Positions 50,279 to 59,044 of a stretch of DNA of 64,000 bases are shown here, piece after piece (the stretch's first letter is position 1; each line of letters opens with the position of its first letter). The position numbers and the translations under genes are program-made. Location: assembly GCF_001428745.1 (NCBI RefSeq), contig NZ_LMIO01000004.1, positions 310,001-374,000 on the forward strand, given 5' to 3'. The notes beneath the pieces were generated by a model, which did no database searches, was not told where the DNA came from, and saw only the letters and a list, made by a program, of their open reading frames with translations. The DNA is from Leifsonia sp. Root227. Its GTDB lineage: Bacteria; Actinomycetota; Actinomycetes; Actinomycetales; Microbacteriaceae.

Positions 50279-51874
50279 ATGTCCGCAATCACCCGGAACC
50301 GGGGGCGCGCAGCGCTCGCGGTCGCGACGGCGCTCTCGCTCGGAGTGTTGGGAGCTTTGGCTTCCGGCGCTGCCGCGAATGCGTCGACGATCAACACCTC
50401 TTCGCAGGGTCAGATCATCGTCCACAAGTTCACGAACCCCGGCAACGGCACGATGAACCCGGACGGAACGGGCACCGCCCCGACCACCGCGCCCATCGCG
50501 GGCGTCGTGTTCCAGTACTGCACGATCAGCGGGATCAACCTGCTCGACGGCACGAACACCGGCTGGAACCAGATCAACGCGATCACGCCGGCGCAGAAGC
50601 AGGCGTCCGCCGGCGCCGGAGTGACCACCCTCGGCGCGTACACCCTCACCGGATGCACGTCCCTGCCCGCCACGGACGCCACCGGCACCGCGGCATCGGT
50701 CGCGACCCTTCCGCTGGGCGCGTATTTCGTGCGTGAGATCTCGGCGCCGTCGAACGTCGTCGCTCCTGCGGCCCCGTTCATCGTGACCCTGCCGACCCCG
50801 CAGAACAACACGACCCTCAACGGCAACTGGGTCTACAACGTCCACGTGTACCCGAAGAACACCACGGCGCAGGGTCCGGCGAAGAACGTCGTGAACCAGA
50901 CCACGGACGGAGTCGCCCTCGGCGCTCCGATCGAGTACCAGGTGACCCAGCTCATCCCGGCGCTCGCGACCGGTCAGACGTACACGAAGTTCATCATGAC
51001 CGACACCCTGGATGCGAAGCTCACCCCGATCACCACATACCCGGTGACCGTGAAGGCCGGCGCGACCACGTTCGTCTCCGGAACGGACTACAACGCGGTG
51101 TGGTCGGGTCAGACCCTGACCGTCACCTTCACGACTGCTGGCTTGGCGAAGCTTCAGGCCGGTCAGAACGTGGTGTTCGACTTCCAGGCGAAGGCGAACG
51201 CGGCAGGCACGATCACGAACCAGGCGTTCGCCAACCTGAACGACTTCACCCTCACCCCCGGCACCCCGAACGGACCGAACGGCTCCCCGTCGACCACGAT
51301 CACCAGCCGCTGGGGCGACCTGACCGTGCAGAAGGTCAACGCGGCGAACACCTCCGACGGCCTCGCAGGCGCCCAGTTCCAGGTCTACATGGGCACCACC
51401 GACCAGCAGGCCTCCTGCACCGCCAGCATCACCGGCCTCACCCAGGTCACCACACCAGGCACCAGTAACCCGTACGTGGTCACCTCCGGCGCCAACGGAA
51501 CGGTCACCATCCCCGGCCTCTGGGTCGGCGACACGCAGATGACGACCGCCGCCGACGGCACCGTGTCGAACACGACCGTCGCCGGTCACGACCTCACCCA
51601 GCGCTGCTACGTGCTCCAGGAGATCGTCGCCCCCACCGGCTACGTCCTCCCCACCGGCACCGCAGCGCTGACCCCGGTCATCGTCAAGGCAGGCGCCAAC
51701 GGCACCACCCCGATCGCCACCATCGCGAACACGCAGCAGGGCGTCCCCTCGCTGCCGTTCACCGGCTCCAGCGTCCAGCTCGCCATGACCATCGGAGGCA
51801 TCGCCCTCGTCGTCATCGCGCTCGGCGGACTGCTCCTGATCAGCCGCCGCCGCGCCCGTAAGAACGAGGCGTAA
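50279..51874 (+). CDS. Sortase-assembled major (shaft) pilin, SpaA type
   Basis: The 531-residue pilin has a signal peptide (about 1-36), a pilin motif WVYNVHVYPKN with the crosslinking Lys193, Ig-like CnaA/CnaB domains expected to form internal isopeptide bonds, the E-box YVLQEIVAPTGY near the end, and sorting signal LPFTG at 492-496 plus helix and RRRARKNEA. A class C sortase joins the threonine of one subunit to Lys193 of the next. ATG 50279 has GAAAGGAAACG before it. An in-frame ATG at 50186 would add a His-rich leader and is less likely. Confidence 0.93.
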   Translation: MSAITRNRGRAALAVATALSLGVLGALASGAAANASTINTSSQGQIIVHKFTNPGNGTMNPDGTGTAPTTAPIAGVVFQYCTISGINLLDGTNTGWNQINAITPAQKQASAGAGVTTLGAYTLTGCTSLPATDATGTAASVATLPLGAYFVREISAPSNVVAPAAPFIVTLPTPQNNTTLNGNWVYNVHVYPKNTTAQGPAKNVVNQTTDGVALGAPIEYQVTQLIPALATGQTYTKFIMTDTLDAKLTPITTYPVTVKAGATTFVSGTDYNAVWSGQTLTVTFTTAGLAKLQAGQNVVFDFQAKANAAGTITNQAFANLNDFTLTPGTPNGPNGSPSTTITSRWGDLTVQKVNAANTSDGLAGAQFQVYMGTTDQQASCTASITGLTQVTTPGTSNPYVVTSGANGTVTIPGLWVGDTQMTTAADGTVSNTTVAGHDLTQRCYVLQEIVAPTGYVLPTGTAALTPVIVKAGANGTTPIATIANTQQGVPSLPFTGSSVQLAMTIGGIALVVIALGGLLLISRRRARKNEA

Positions 51875-51882
51875 CACAGACC

Positions 51883-51921
51883 GAGCGGGTGGCGGGCGTT
51901 TCCCCACCCCGCCACCCGCTC
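51883..51921 (+). terminator. Strong hairpin between shaft pilin and sortase genes
   Basis: GAGCGGGTGGCGGG (51883-51896) pairs perfectly with 51908-51921. There is no T-run after it, so it may act as a leaky terminator or RNA-stability element that lowers sortase levels relative to pilin. Confidence 0.75.
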
Positions 51922-51943
51922 ACCACACCCAACACCCCGAACC

Positions 51944-52867
51944 ATGAACGAGCACCCGACCACACGCCGCCGCTGGCGGCCGAGCATCCTCCTGATCGCG
52001 ACCGCCGTCGCCGCCTTCGCTGGCGCCACCGTCCTCGCATACTCGCCGGCCGCATCCTGGATCTCCTCCTACAACCAGTCCCTGATCGTCAGCCACTACA
52101 CCGAAGACGTCCGCACCACCCAGCCGTCCGCCGCCGAACAGCTCGCCGAAGCCCGCGCATACAACGCCGCCCTCTCCTCCGGCGCCCTGGTCAAGGCCAA
52201 CAGCAACATCCCCACCGGCAACGGCACCAGCAGCGACCAACGATTCGACTACGAAAAACTGCTGTCCACCCCGAACGGCACGATGGCCCGCATCCAGGTC
52301 CCCGCCATCGGCGTCGACCTGCCCATCTACCACGGCACCAGCGACGCCACCCTCGCCAAAGGCGCAGGCCACCTGGAAGGCACCTCCCTCCCCGTCGGCG
52401 GCGTCAACACCCACGCCGTGATCACCGCCCACCGCGGCCTCGCCGACGCCACCATGTTCACCGACCTCGACAAAGTGAAGACCGGCGACACGTTCATCAT
52501 CACCACGTTCGGGAAAGTCCTCACCTACCGCGTCGTCGACACCCGCGTCGTCGACCCGTCCGACACGACCACCCTCCGCCAAGAAGCCGGACGCGACCTC
52601 GTGACCCTCATCACCTGCACCCCGCTCGGCATCAACACCCAGCGCATCCTCGTCACCGGGCAACGCGTGCTGCCCACCCCCGACAAAGACGCCGCCACAG
52701 CCGCCAAACCCCCCGTCCTCGTCACCTTCCCCTGGTGGCTGATCTTCTACCTCACCGCCATCGCCCTCATCAGCATCTACCTCTGGTGGGCGGGCAGGGT
52801 CCCCGACAAGACCCGCCGCACGGGCGCGGTCGACACAGCGCGAACGTTAGGAGGGCGGGCGCCGTAG
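51944..52867 (+). CDS. Class C (pilus-polymerising) sortase
   Basis: The 307-residue enzyme has an N-terminal membrane helix (about 14-34), the catalytic His163 in VITAHRGLA, Cys225 in LVTLITCTPLGINTQR, the closing Arg234, and a second C-terminal membrane helix (about 258-280, WWLIFYLTAIALISIYLWW). The two helices and the TLxTC-type site are those of pilin-polymerising class C sortases, which cleave LPxTG signals and form pilin-pilin isopeptide bonds. No housekeeping sortase is in the window. Confidence 0.95.
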   Translation: MNEHPTTRRRWRPSILLIATAVAAFAGATVLAYSPAASWISSYNQSLIVSHYTEDVRTTQPSAAEQLAEARAYNAALSSGALVKANSNIPTGNGTSSDQRFDYEKLLSTPNGTMARIQVPAIGVDLPIYHGTSDATLAKGAGHLEGTSLPVGGVNTHAVITAHRGLADATMFTDLDKVKTGDTFIITTFGKVLTYRVVDTRVVDPSDTTTLRQEAGRDLVTLITCTPLGINTQRILVTGQRVLPTPDKDAATAAKPPVLVTFPWWLIFYLTAIALISIYLWWAGRVPDKTRRTGAVDTARTLGGRAP

Positions 52868-53227
52868 CGTTCCGCGCGCGTGTTGCGTGCGCTCGTTCTC
52901 CGACGGAACGTCATCCGGTCTCGGCTTTTCCGAGCGAGACCGGCGCGCGCGGCGTCCAGGGGTCAGCGGCTTGTCACTGGTGACGAAACGCTCCCCGGCG
53001 TTGCGTTCGGACTCCAACTGCTCCACCCGGGCGAGCAGCGCTGTGGCGACGAAGTCCGACCACGTCTCGACGCCGTTCTCGCCAGCGGTGTGACGGTATG
53101 CGGCGCGAGCGCGCTCCCGATCTGAGCTCCTCAGGTAGAAGCTGACGCTCACGACCACGTCGTGCGGAGTTAGGGGATCGTGCGCAGGCGGGGTCACACC
53201 GAAGGGACCGGCAGAACGCCGATTCAT
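52847..53227 (-). CDS. ParB C-terminal-like/ribbon-helix-helix small protein
   Basis: The 126-residue protein has the pattern VVSVSFYLRSSDRERARAAYRHTAG, then TWSDFVATALLARVEQLESE, seen in short Microbacteriaceae proteins labelled ParB-family or RHH-like, followed by a basic tail (GRRARRSRSEKPRP). It probably binds DNA. It overlaps the last 21 bases of the sortase gene, convergently. No ribosome site is clear at ATG 53227, and GTG starts slightly downstream are possible. It could regulate a neighbour, but this is not shown. Confidence 0.6.
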   Translation of the reverse strand: MNRRSAGPFGVTPPAHDPLTPHDVVVSVSFYLRSSDRERARAAYRHTAGENGVETWSDFVATALLARVEQLESERNAGERFVTSDKPLTPGRRARRSRSEKPRPDDVPSENERTQHARGTLRRPPS

Positions 53228-53296
53228 GACGGCGACGGTGCGACCGGTCGCGCGACGGTGCCCGCGTTCGACATGGCATGCGATAGATTCCAGGCT

Positions 53297-53752
53297 ATGT
53301 CGAACCAGCCGGATGCGCCGCAGCCGTCGCCCGCCGAGCCGGCCCCTTCGCCTGCGTACGCGAGCGTGCCGACTCCTCCGCCTCCATATGCGAGCGTGCC
53401 GACTCCTCCGCCTCCTGGATACTACGCCGCACCCGTCGTGCCAGGGCGCGGGCTCGGTATCGCCGGCTTCGTCCTGTCGTTGTTCGTCGTGGCTAACGTC
53501 GTCGGCTTGATCCTGAGCATCGTCGCGCTTATCCAGTCCAAGCGGGCTGGACGCCCCAACGGCTTCGCACTCGCCGGCATCATCATCGCCTCCGTCGGTG
53601 TCGTGCTCACCATCCTCGTGGTCGCGCTGACCGTGCCTGCCATTGTCCACGCCGCCAACACGTGTGCCCGCCTCGGGGATGGGGTCCACGTGATCGGCAA
53701 TTCGACGTACACGTGCACACCCACGTCGTTCAACGTGTCCACTCACTTCTAA
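53297..53752 (+). CDS. DUF4190-type membrane protein with proline-rich N-terminus
   Basis: The 151-residue protein has a disordered start with two SVPTPPPPYA-type repeats, then two hydrophobic helices (GLGIAGFVLSLFVVANVVGL and GFALAGIIIASVGVVLTILV) separated by SKRAGRPNG, the DUF4190 signature. A short C-terminal extracytoplasmic tail has two Cys. Role unknown, possibly envelope-related. Confidence 0.8.
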   Translation: MSNQPDAPQPSPAEPAPSPAYASVPTPPPPYASVPTPPPPGYYAAPVVPGRGLGIAGFVLSLFVVANVVGLILSIVALIQSKRAGRPNGFALAGIIIASVGVVLTILVVALTVPAIVHAANTCARLGDGVHVIGNSTYTCTPTSFNVSTHF

Positions 53753-53783
53753 CGCGTCGACCCTGACAGGTACGCCGCAGCAG

Positions 53784-54404
53784 TCATCCCCGCGCTTCGG
53801 GGTCACGCCCCTCGTTCGAGCCCGTCTGGTTGAACAGATAGTAGATGCTCAGCCCGGCGATCCCGACCAGCATGGCCGGAGCGTAGATGACGCCCACGCC
53901 GGTGAGCAGCGGGTAGAACAGGATCCCGGCCCCGAATCGGCGGAGCGCGCGGCGACGGTCCACCGGCTGCATCGAGCCCGACCGCACCTGAGCCAGGGTG
54001 ATACGCCCGTACACGAACGTGAAGGCCACCGCGAAGCCCGTCGCGACACCACCATAGAGAACGGCGGCGACTCGGATGTCGGCCGGGCTGCCATCGGCGA
54101 GGGCGCCGGCAAGCGTCGCGGTGGTGAACGGGACGGCCGTGACGAACATGAGCAGGATGAGGTTCCAGAACATCAGTACCCTGTCCACGGTCGTCGCCAG
54201 CCGGAAGATCGAGTGGTGGTTGACCCAGATGACGCCGATGACGAGGAAGCTCACCACGAAGGCCACGAACGACGGCCAGGATGCGGCGAGCTGGGACACG
54301 AGGCTGCCGCCCTTGCCGGGGTCGAGATGCAGATCCAGCACCAAAAGCGTGATCGCGACCGCCAGGACTCCGTCACTGAACGCCTCGACGCGCCCTTTGT
54401 TCAT
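53784..54404 (-). CDS. TMEM175-family (DUF1211) putative potassium channel
   Basis: The 206-residue protein has six predicted helices. It starts MNKGRVEAFSDGVLAVAITLLVLDL, with the family FSDG-x2-A-x-AITLLVLDL pattern intact, and has the VNHHSIFRL segment. It should form a K+-permeable channel. It is the second family member in the window (the other is at 3888-4520), and only this one keeps the full FSDG motif. The next gene on the same strand (54478-54999) is upstream by 73 bases. Confidence 0.88.
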   Translation of the reverse strand: MNKGRVEAFSDGVLAVAITLLVLDLHLDPGKGGSLVSQLAASWPSFVAFVVSFLVIGVIWVNHHSIFRLATTVDRVLMFWNLILLMFVTAVPFTTATLAGALADGSPADIRVAAVLYGGVATGFAVAFTFVYGRITLAQVRSGSMQPVDRRRALRRFGAGILFYPLLTGVGVIYAPAMLVGIAGLSIYYLFNQTGSNEGRDPEARG

Positions 54405-54477
54405 TGCTCGTCCAGCACTACACGGTCAGCCATACTCAACGTCTCCCGGTTCCTCGTTCCCGCCCGAACAGCTCGAG

Positions 54478-54999
54478 CTAGCGCCATCCAGCGGCTTCGA
54501 GCACTTCCTGGGCGATGTCGCGGACGGATCGTCCGTCGGTCGATACCCGGTATACCGTGCTGTCGGTGTCCAGTCGAGCCGCCGCGGCCCTGCTGCGTTC
54601 GACGTGCTCCGCGAGCGCCGTGCCGATTTCCCGCTTCGCGAGTCGCCCGGCTGCCGTGTCGTCCGACGCTGTGAGCAGTACGCCGAACGAGCGGACGTCC
54701 GTGCCGAGCGCATCCGTGAGCGACGGCATCTGGAGCACGCTGACCGTGTTGGTGAAGATCAGGCGCGAGTAGCCGGCGATCCGGTAGTTCCGCCACATGG
54801 CGGCCAGATTCTGCTCGGCAAGGTCGACGCCCTCTCGCCACGGCTGCGGGTAGGCCTGGTCCAGATTGTCGCCTTCGATGAGGGCGTGACGGATGTCGTC
54901 TTCCGCCAGCATGAGCGATGCCTCCGCCGCCACACTGGACTTCCCGACTCCCGAACGGCCGCCGATGAAGATCACGTCGGTGTGGCTCTCGCTATCCAT
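54478..54999 (-). CDS. P-loop NTPase, small-molecule kinase-like
   Basis: The 173-residue protein has a Walker A GGRSGVGKSSV at residues 13-21 and a single compact P-loop fold with lid-like basic residues (LAKREIGTALAEHVERSRA), resembling shikimate or gluconate kinase-type enzymes or AAA_18 proteins. The substrate is unknown. ALIEGDNLDQAYP may be part of the acceptor site. It lies 48 bases downstream of the methyltransferase on the same strand. Confidence 0.8.
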   Translation of the reverse strand: MDSESHTDVIFIGGRSGVGKSSVAAEASLMLAEDDIRHALIEGDNLDQAYPQPWREGVDLAEQNLAAMWRNYRIAGYSRLIFTNTVSVLQMPSLTDALGTDVRSFGVLLTASDDTAAGRLAKREIGTALAEHVERSRAAAARLDTDSTVYRVSTDGRSVRDIAQEVLEAAGWR

Positions 55000-55047
55000 C
55001 CACTCATCCTTCCGTGCGTCGCGGCCGCAGACGATGTACCGGGACGT

Positions 55048-55845
55048 TCAGGGCTTCCCAACGATCAACCGGAGCGACCCGTCGAACGATGGCTGGGTGC
55101 GCAGGTGACCGTACCTGGCGTCCCACGCGCCGCCGGCGAGGTCGGCGCGGAGAGTGCGTTCGAACCGGTCGTGGACGGCTCGGTCGACGAAACTCCAGGC
55201 CGAGTTCGCGAGCCGCGCGCCAGGGTCGAGAAGGGATTCCGGTCTGCCGTAGTACGCCTCGGAGAAGCCGTCGGTGCACGTCAGCGGGATCGGAAGCGCC
55301 GTGACCGTCACGGTTCCGCCGACGCCTGACCGGATGGCCGCGATGGATGGGTACCGCCCTGCCTCCGTCGCGATGACCTCCGGCGCGTAGTCGTTCAGCC
55401 AGGACGACCGCAGCGCGTCCGGGTCGCAGGTGAGGATCACGACAGGTCCGCTCGTGACCCGGCGCGCCTCGCGCAGGCCGGCGTGCAGGTCGCGCCACTG
55501 GTGGACAGTGAACGAGGCGAGGGATGCGTCGAAGGCTGCGTCGGGGAACGGAAGGTGCTCGGCGACGGCGTCGATAACGGGAGCGGAGCCTGCTGGCCGT
55601 TGCGCGCGCATCGCGGCGCTTGGCTCGACGGCGGTCACGTCGAGGTCGGCCGGTTCGTACGAGCCTGCACCTGCGCCGATGTTCAGCAGGGTGGTCGCGT
55701 CGCCCAGCGCATCGTGGATCGCGGCCACGAAGGCGGGCTCCGGTCGCCGGTAGCTGGCGTAGTCGAAGCCGATGCTTCCGTAGTCGGCGTCACCGGCACT
55801 GCCGTCCTCGCTCCGGGGAGCTGTTCTGTGCTTCTCTTCGGACAT
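55048..55845 (-). CDS. Class I SAM-dependent methyltransferase
   Basis: From ATG 55845 the product is 265 residues. The SAM site is LLNIGAGAGSYEP followed by VTAVEPSAAMRAQ (strand 2 acidic residue Glu) and AFDASLASFTVHQWRDL (post-III). The layout is Methyltransf_11 as in UbiE-like enzymes acting on small molecules. A longer in-frame ATG at 55905 is not preferred because it adds a stretch unlike the family. Substrate unknown. Confidence 0.88.
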   Translation of the reverse strand: MSEEKHRTAPRSEDGSAGDADYGSIGFDYASYRRPEPAFVAAIHDALGDATTLLNIGAGAGSYEPADLDVTAVEPSAAMRAQRPAGSAPVIDAVAEHLPFPDAAFDASLASFTVHQWRDLHAGLREARRVTSGPVVILTCDPDALRSSWLNDYAPEVIATEAGRYPSIAAIRSGVGGTVTVTALPIPLTCTDGFSEAYYGRPESLLDPGARLANSAWSFVDRAVHDRFERTLRADLAGGAWDARYGHLRTQPSFDGSLRLIVGKP

Positions 55846-55934
55846 GAGACCACTGTCGTCCCAGAAGCGGAGCGGCGCCATTGGCCTGCAGGTCAGTGCC
55901 AGCAAGGATCACGCCAATAGCGCAGAGCCCGACT

Positions 55935-56552
55935 CTAGGCAGCGGTCGCGTATGCGAGCTTGCTCTCCGGCGCGCTCACGAGGTCGCGGAGGCGTCTGCG
56001 TGCTCGGTAGGCGAGGGACCGGGCGGCCTCGGGTGTGATGCCGAGCGCCGCCGCCGTCTCGGCAGAGCTGCGGCCTTCGACGTCGCTCAGCCAGAGCACC
56101 GTCCTCCACTGCTGCGGCAGCAGCGCGAATGCGTCGCGGAGGGACAGGACATCGTCGTGGTCTGCGAAGCGGGCTGGAGTGGCGAGAAGTTCGGCGTCGA
56201 CGAGGTCGGTCTCGCCGGCGGCCTGCCGCTTCGCACCCCAGTTGTTCACGACGGCGCGGAGGGTCTGGCGGAGGTATCCGCCGAAGCTCGTCGTCGGGCC
56301 GGACTGGTTCCGCAGCGCAGCGAGGATGCGCGTGAACGCTTCGGCGGCGACGTCGTCAGGGTCGAACGAGGAGGTGAGGCTGCGCGCGGTCGCGAACGCG
56401 AACCGGCGATAACGTCGCCAGAGCTCCGCGAAAGCGGTCATGTCGCCGGAGCGGGCGGCGCTCAGCAGTTCGGGTTCGCTGAGCAGTTCGGGTTCGCTGA
56501 GCAGTTCGGTGTCGAGCAGGGCGGTATCTCTGGTGGTGTGTGCGTTGATCAT
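55935..56552 (-). CDS. ECF-like RNA polymerase sigma factor
   Basis: The 205-residue protein has sigma region 2 (LLSAARSGDMTAFAELWRRYRRF, then DDVAAEAFTRILAAL) and region 4 (DAFALLPQQWRTVLWLSDVEGRS, then ITPEAARSLAYRARRRL). No anti-sigma factor gene is beside it. Its N-terminus contains a threefold LLSEPE repeat encoded by 18-bp tandem DNA repeats, which is unusual and may be length-variable. Targets unknown. Confidence 0.9.
   Translation of the reverse strand: MINAHTTRDTALLDTELLSEPELLSEPELLSAARSGDMTAFAELWRRYRRFAFATARSLTSSFDPDDVAAEAFTRILAALRNQSGPTTSFGGYLRQTLRAVVNNWGAKRQAAGETDLVDAELLATPARFADHDDVLSLRDAFALLPQQWRTVLWLSDVEGRSSAETAAALGITPEAARSLAYRARRRLRDLVSAPESKLAYATAA
56464..56511 (-). repeat. 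18-bp tandem repeat inside the sigma factor gene
   Basis: AGCAGTTCGGGTTCGCTG occurs at 56464-56481 and exactly again at 56482-56499, with a third partial copy to 56511. On the minus strand the units encode LLSEPE. Slippage would change length by six residues in frame. Confidence 0.9.
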
Positions 56553-56682
56553 CCGGGTCTGGCCCGAGCGGGAAACGCACGTGGATCGGGTTCCACGGAT
56601 TCGGGGCGTTCTCGGGCTCTTCCAGCCTTCCCGGCGGGGCGCGCGGGCATCAGGCGGAAACTACCTGTCCACTACGCGACCA

Positions 56683-58980
56683 CTACCTGTCTCCGGTTCT
56701 CCGCTCGGTGTCGAGGTGGTCGCGGACCCACCCGGCGAGTTGCACGCGGGAGGTGAGTCCCAGCTTGCTCAGGATGCGTTGGACGTGCCCCTCCGCAGTG
56801 CGGACGGCGACGACCAGCGTTGTGGCGACCTCCTTGTTGCTGCGTCCTGCCGCGACCAGCCGCGCGACCTCCAGCTCCCGCTTGGTCAGTCCGCCGTCCG
56901 CGTCGGCGATGGGAGCTGCCGCGGGGGTCGCGACATCGGCCGCGAGCACCCAGTCGAGCCCAGCGGCGGGCGACGAGGCCCTGCCTTTGTCGTATTCGGC
57001 GGCGAAGTCGTGCTCGGGCACCGCGTTCCTGATGCGTCGTTCGTACGTGTCCCTCGGGGTTGTCGGCAGCCCGATGTCGTCACGCCGCATCCCGATGGCC
57101 GACCAGATGCTGTCCGCGATCCCGATGCACCGGGAGGCGTCTGCCACCCGCCCTGTGTCGACGTATGCGGCCGCGACGGCTTCGACAGTGTGCGCGGTCA
57201 GCGCGGACGGCGACAGCTGCCTGCGCATCCGGAGCGACGTCGTAGCGAAGTGGACCGCCTCCTCGGCGTCATTGCGTTCGATCGCGTCAACGGCGAGCCC
57301 GAACAGCAGGTATGCCCTGTCGTACATCTCGCCGGTCTGCTCGCTGCGGCTCAGGATGGTGTCCCGCAGCTCAGACGCCCGCTCCGTGTTCCCGAGTCTG
57401 TCGTGCAGCAGCGCGAGCCGGATGTGCGCTCCCGTCCTGGTGAGCATCAGCAGGTTCTGTGCGCCGTACGCCACGGCGCGTTCCAGAAGCTCGGCGGCGG
57501 CCGGTCCGTCCGGCATGAGCACGCCGACCCCTGCGTCGACCGATCTCGCCGTCCATTCGTCTCCCACGGCTTCTGCCTCGATGGTCAGTCGCCTCAGCTC
57601 GTCCGCGACCGCATCCAGCCCCAGCCGGGAGCCGACGATGTAGCCGTGCAGCAACCGGGCGCTCAGCCGAAGCGGATGCGCACCCGTCGTGGCCGACAGA
57701 GCCCTGTCGAGCAGGCGCTCCAGATCGCGCGCGCGCCCACGGGCCAGCCAGAACACGCGCCACATCGGGATGAGCAGCCCGAATGCCCTGTCGGGGTCGC
57801 CGCCTGGCCCGAGTGCCAGATCGAGGGCGGCGCGGATGTTCGGCATCTCGAGTTCGTGCCGCGCGATCCAGTCGAACTGCCGCGGACTGAACCAGTCCCG
57901 CTCCGCGGTGTCGAGGAATGCTGTGCACCACTCGCTGAGCAGCTGTTCGGCCGCCTCGATCTCGCCCTCGGCTCTGGCCTGCTCGATCCCGAACTCGCGG
58001 ATGGCGAAGAGCATCGAGTATCGCGTGTGCGGCAGGCCGGGAGTCTTGGAGATGATCGACTTGTCCACGAGCGCTCGCAGCGGTTCCAGGGCGTCGACGC
58101 GACCGTCGCTCGACGCCGCGACGGTCTCGGCTGCGGCGATGTCGAAGCCGCCGGGGAACACGGCCAGGTACCGCCACAATCGGCGTTCGTCCTCTGTGCA
58201 CAGCTCGTAGCTCCACTCGATCGAGGCGTACAGCGTGCGCTGCCTGGCCGATTGGATGCGCTTGGCGCTCTCCAGGAGGCGGAACGGCTCCTTCAACCTG
58301 TGCAAGATGTCGGCGATGGACAGGATGCGCGTCCTGGCCGCCGCGAGCTCGATCGCGAGGGGGAGCCCGTCGAGCCTGCCGCAGATCTCGAGAACGATCG
58401 AGAGGTCTTCTCCTGGATCGAATCCGGGATCGAGCGCCCTGGCCCTGGACACGAACAGGTCGACGGCCGGACTCGCGCCGGTGTCGTCCGCCTCGACCCT
58501 GAGCGGGGTGACGGGGTAGATCCGCTCCGCGTCGATGGCGAACGGCTCGCGGCTCGTCGTCAGCAGGACGACGTTCCCGCAGCGCGCGATGATCGTCTCC
58601 GCGATCGCCGCGCAGGCGTCGATCACCTGCTCGCAGTTGTCGATCACCAGCAGGATGCGGTGCTCCCCGATCCGGCGGACGACCGCGTCCAGGCTCGCGT
58701 CGCCTACCCGCAGCGCGACGCTCAGGAGCTCGATCGTCTGCTCAGGGGTGCCGGACGCTGACAGGTCGACGAAGCAGACGCCGTCGGGGAACGCGCGCCT
58801 GGCCTCCACGGCGACCCGGATGGCCAGCCGCGTCTTGCCGACGCCGCCGGGACCGCAGACGGTGACCAGCCTGGAGGACCCCAGGAGCGCCCGGATCTCG
58901 GCGACCTCGTCGCGACGCCCGACGAACGACGACACCTCCGCAGGCGGCGGCGTCAGCGACGCGACAGCATCGCTCGTCAT
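56683..58980 (-). CDS. Large NB-ARC ATPase/LuxR-type transcriptional regulator
   Basis: The 765-residue regulator has an NB-ARC-type ATPase (P-loop VCGPGGVGKTRL, residues 41-52; Walker B HRILLVIDNCEQ; LLTTSREP sensor), a winged-helix and ARC2 region (about 230-330), a helical TPR-like middle (about 330-640) and a C-terminal LuxR helix-turn-helix (LTKRELEVARLVAAGRSNKE, then GHVQRILSKLG). It is a signal-transducing ATPase that becomes active on ligand or protein binding. The target genes are not evident. Confidence 0.92.
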   Translation of the reverse strand: MTSDAVASLTPPPAEVSSFVGRRDEVAEIRALLGSSRLVTVCGPGGVGKTRLAIRVAVEARRAFPDGVCFVDLSASGTPEQTIELLSVALRVGDASLDAVVRRIGEHRILLVIDNCEQVIDACAAIAETIIARCGNVVLLTTSREPFAIDAERIYPVTPLRVEADDTGASPAVDLFVSRARALDPGFDPGEDLSIVLEICGRLDGLPLAIELAAARTRILSIADILHRLKEPFRLLESAKRIQSARQRTLYASIEWSYELCTEDERRLWRYLAVFPGGFDIAAAETVAASSDGRVDALEPLRALVDKSIISKTPGLPHTRYSMLFAIREFGIEQARAEGEIEAAEQLLSEWCTAFLDTAERDWFSPRQFDWIARHELEMPNIRAALDLALGPGGDPDRAFGLLIPMWRVFWLARGRARDLERLLDRALSATTGAHPLRLSARLLHGYIVGSRLGLDAVADELRRLTIEAEAVGDEWTARSVDAGVGVLMPDGPAAAELLERAVAYGAQNLLMLTRTGAHIRLALLHDRLGNTERASELRDTILSRSEQTGEMYDRAYLLFGLAVDAIERNDAEEAVHFATTSLRMRRQLSPSALTAHTVEAVAAAYVDTGRVADASRCIGIADSIWSAIGMRRDDIGLPTTPRDTYERRIRNAVPEHDFAAEYDKGRASSPAAGLDWVLAADVATPAAAPIADADGGLTKRELEVARLVAAGRSNKEVATTLVVAVRTAEGHVQRILSKLGLTSRVQLAGWVRDHLDTERRTGDR

Positions 58981-59044
58981 GGGCAGGCACCCGGCGTTCT
59001 CATGTCTCTCATCATGCCGCGTGCGTTCCCGTTCGCGGGGACGG

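Noticed and set aside
47538..50288. A 916-codon minus-strand open frame antisense to the pilus adhesin
   Set aside because: Composition is Arg-rich with no fold, while the plus strand has a signal peptide, E-box and sorting signal.
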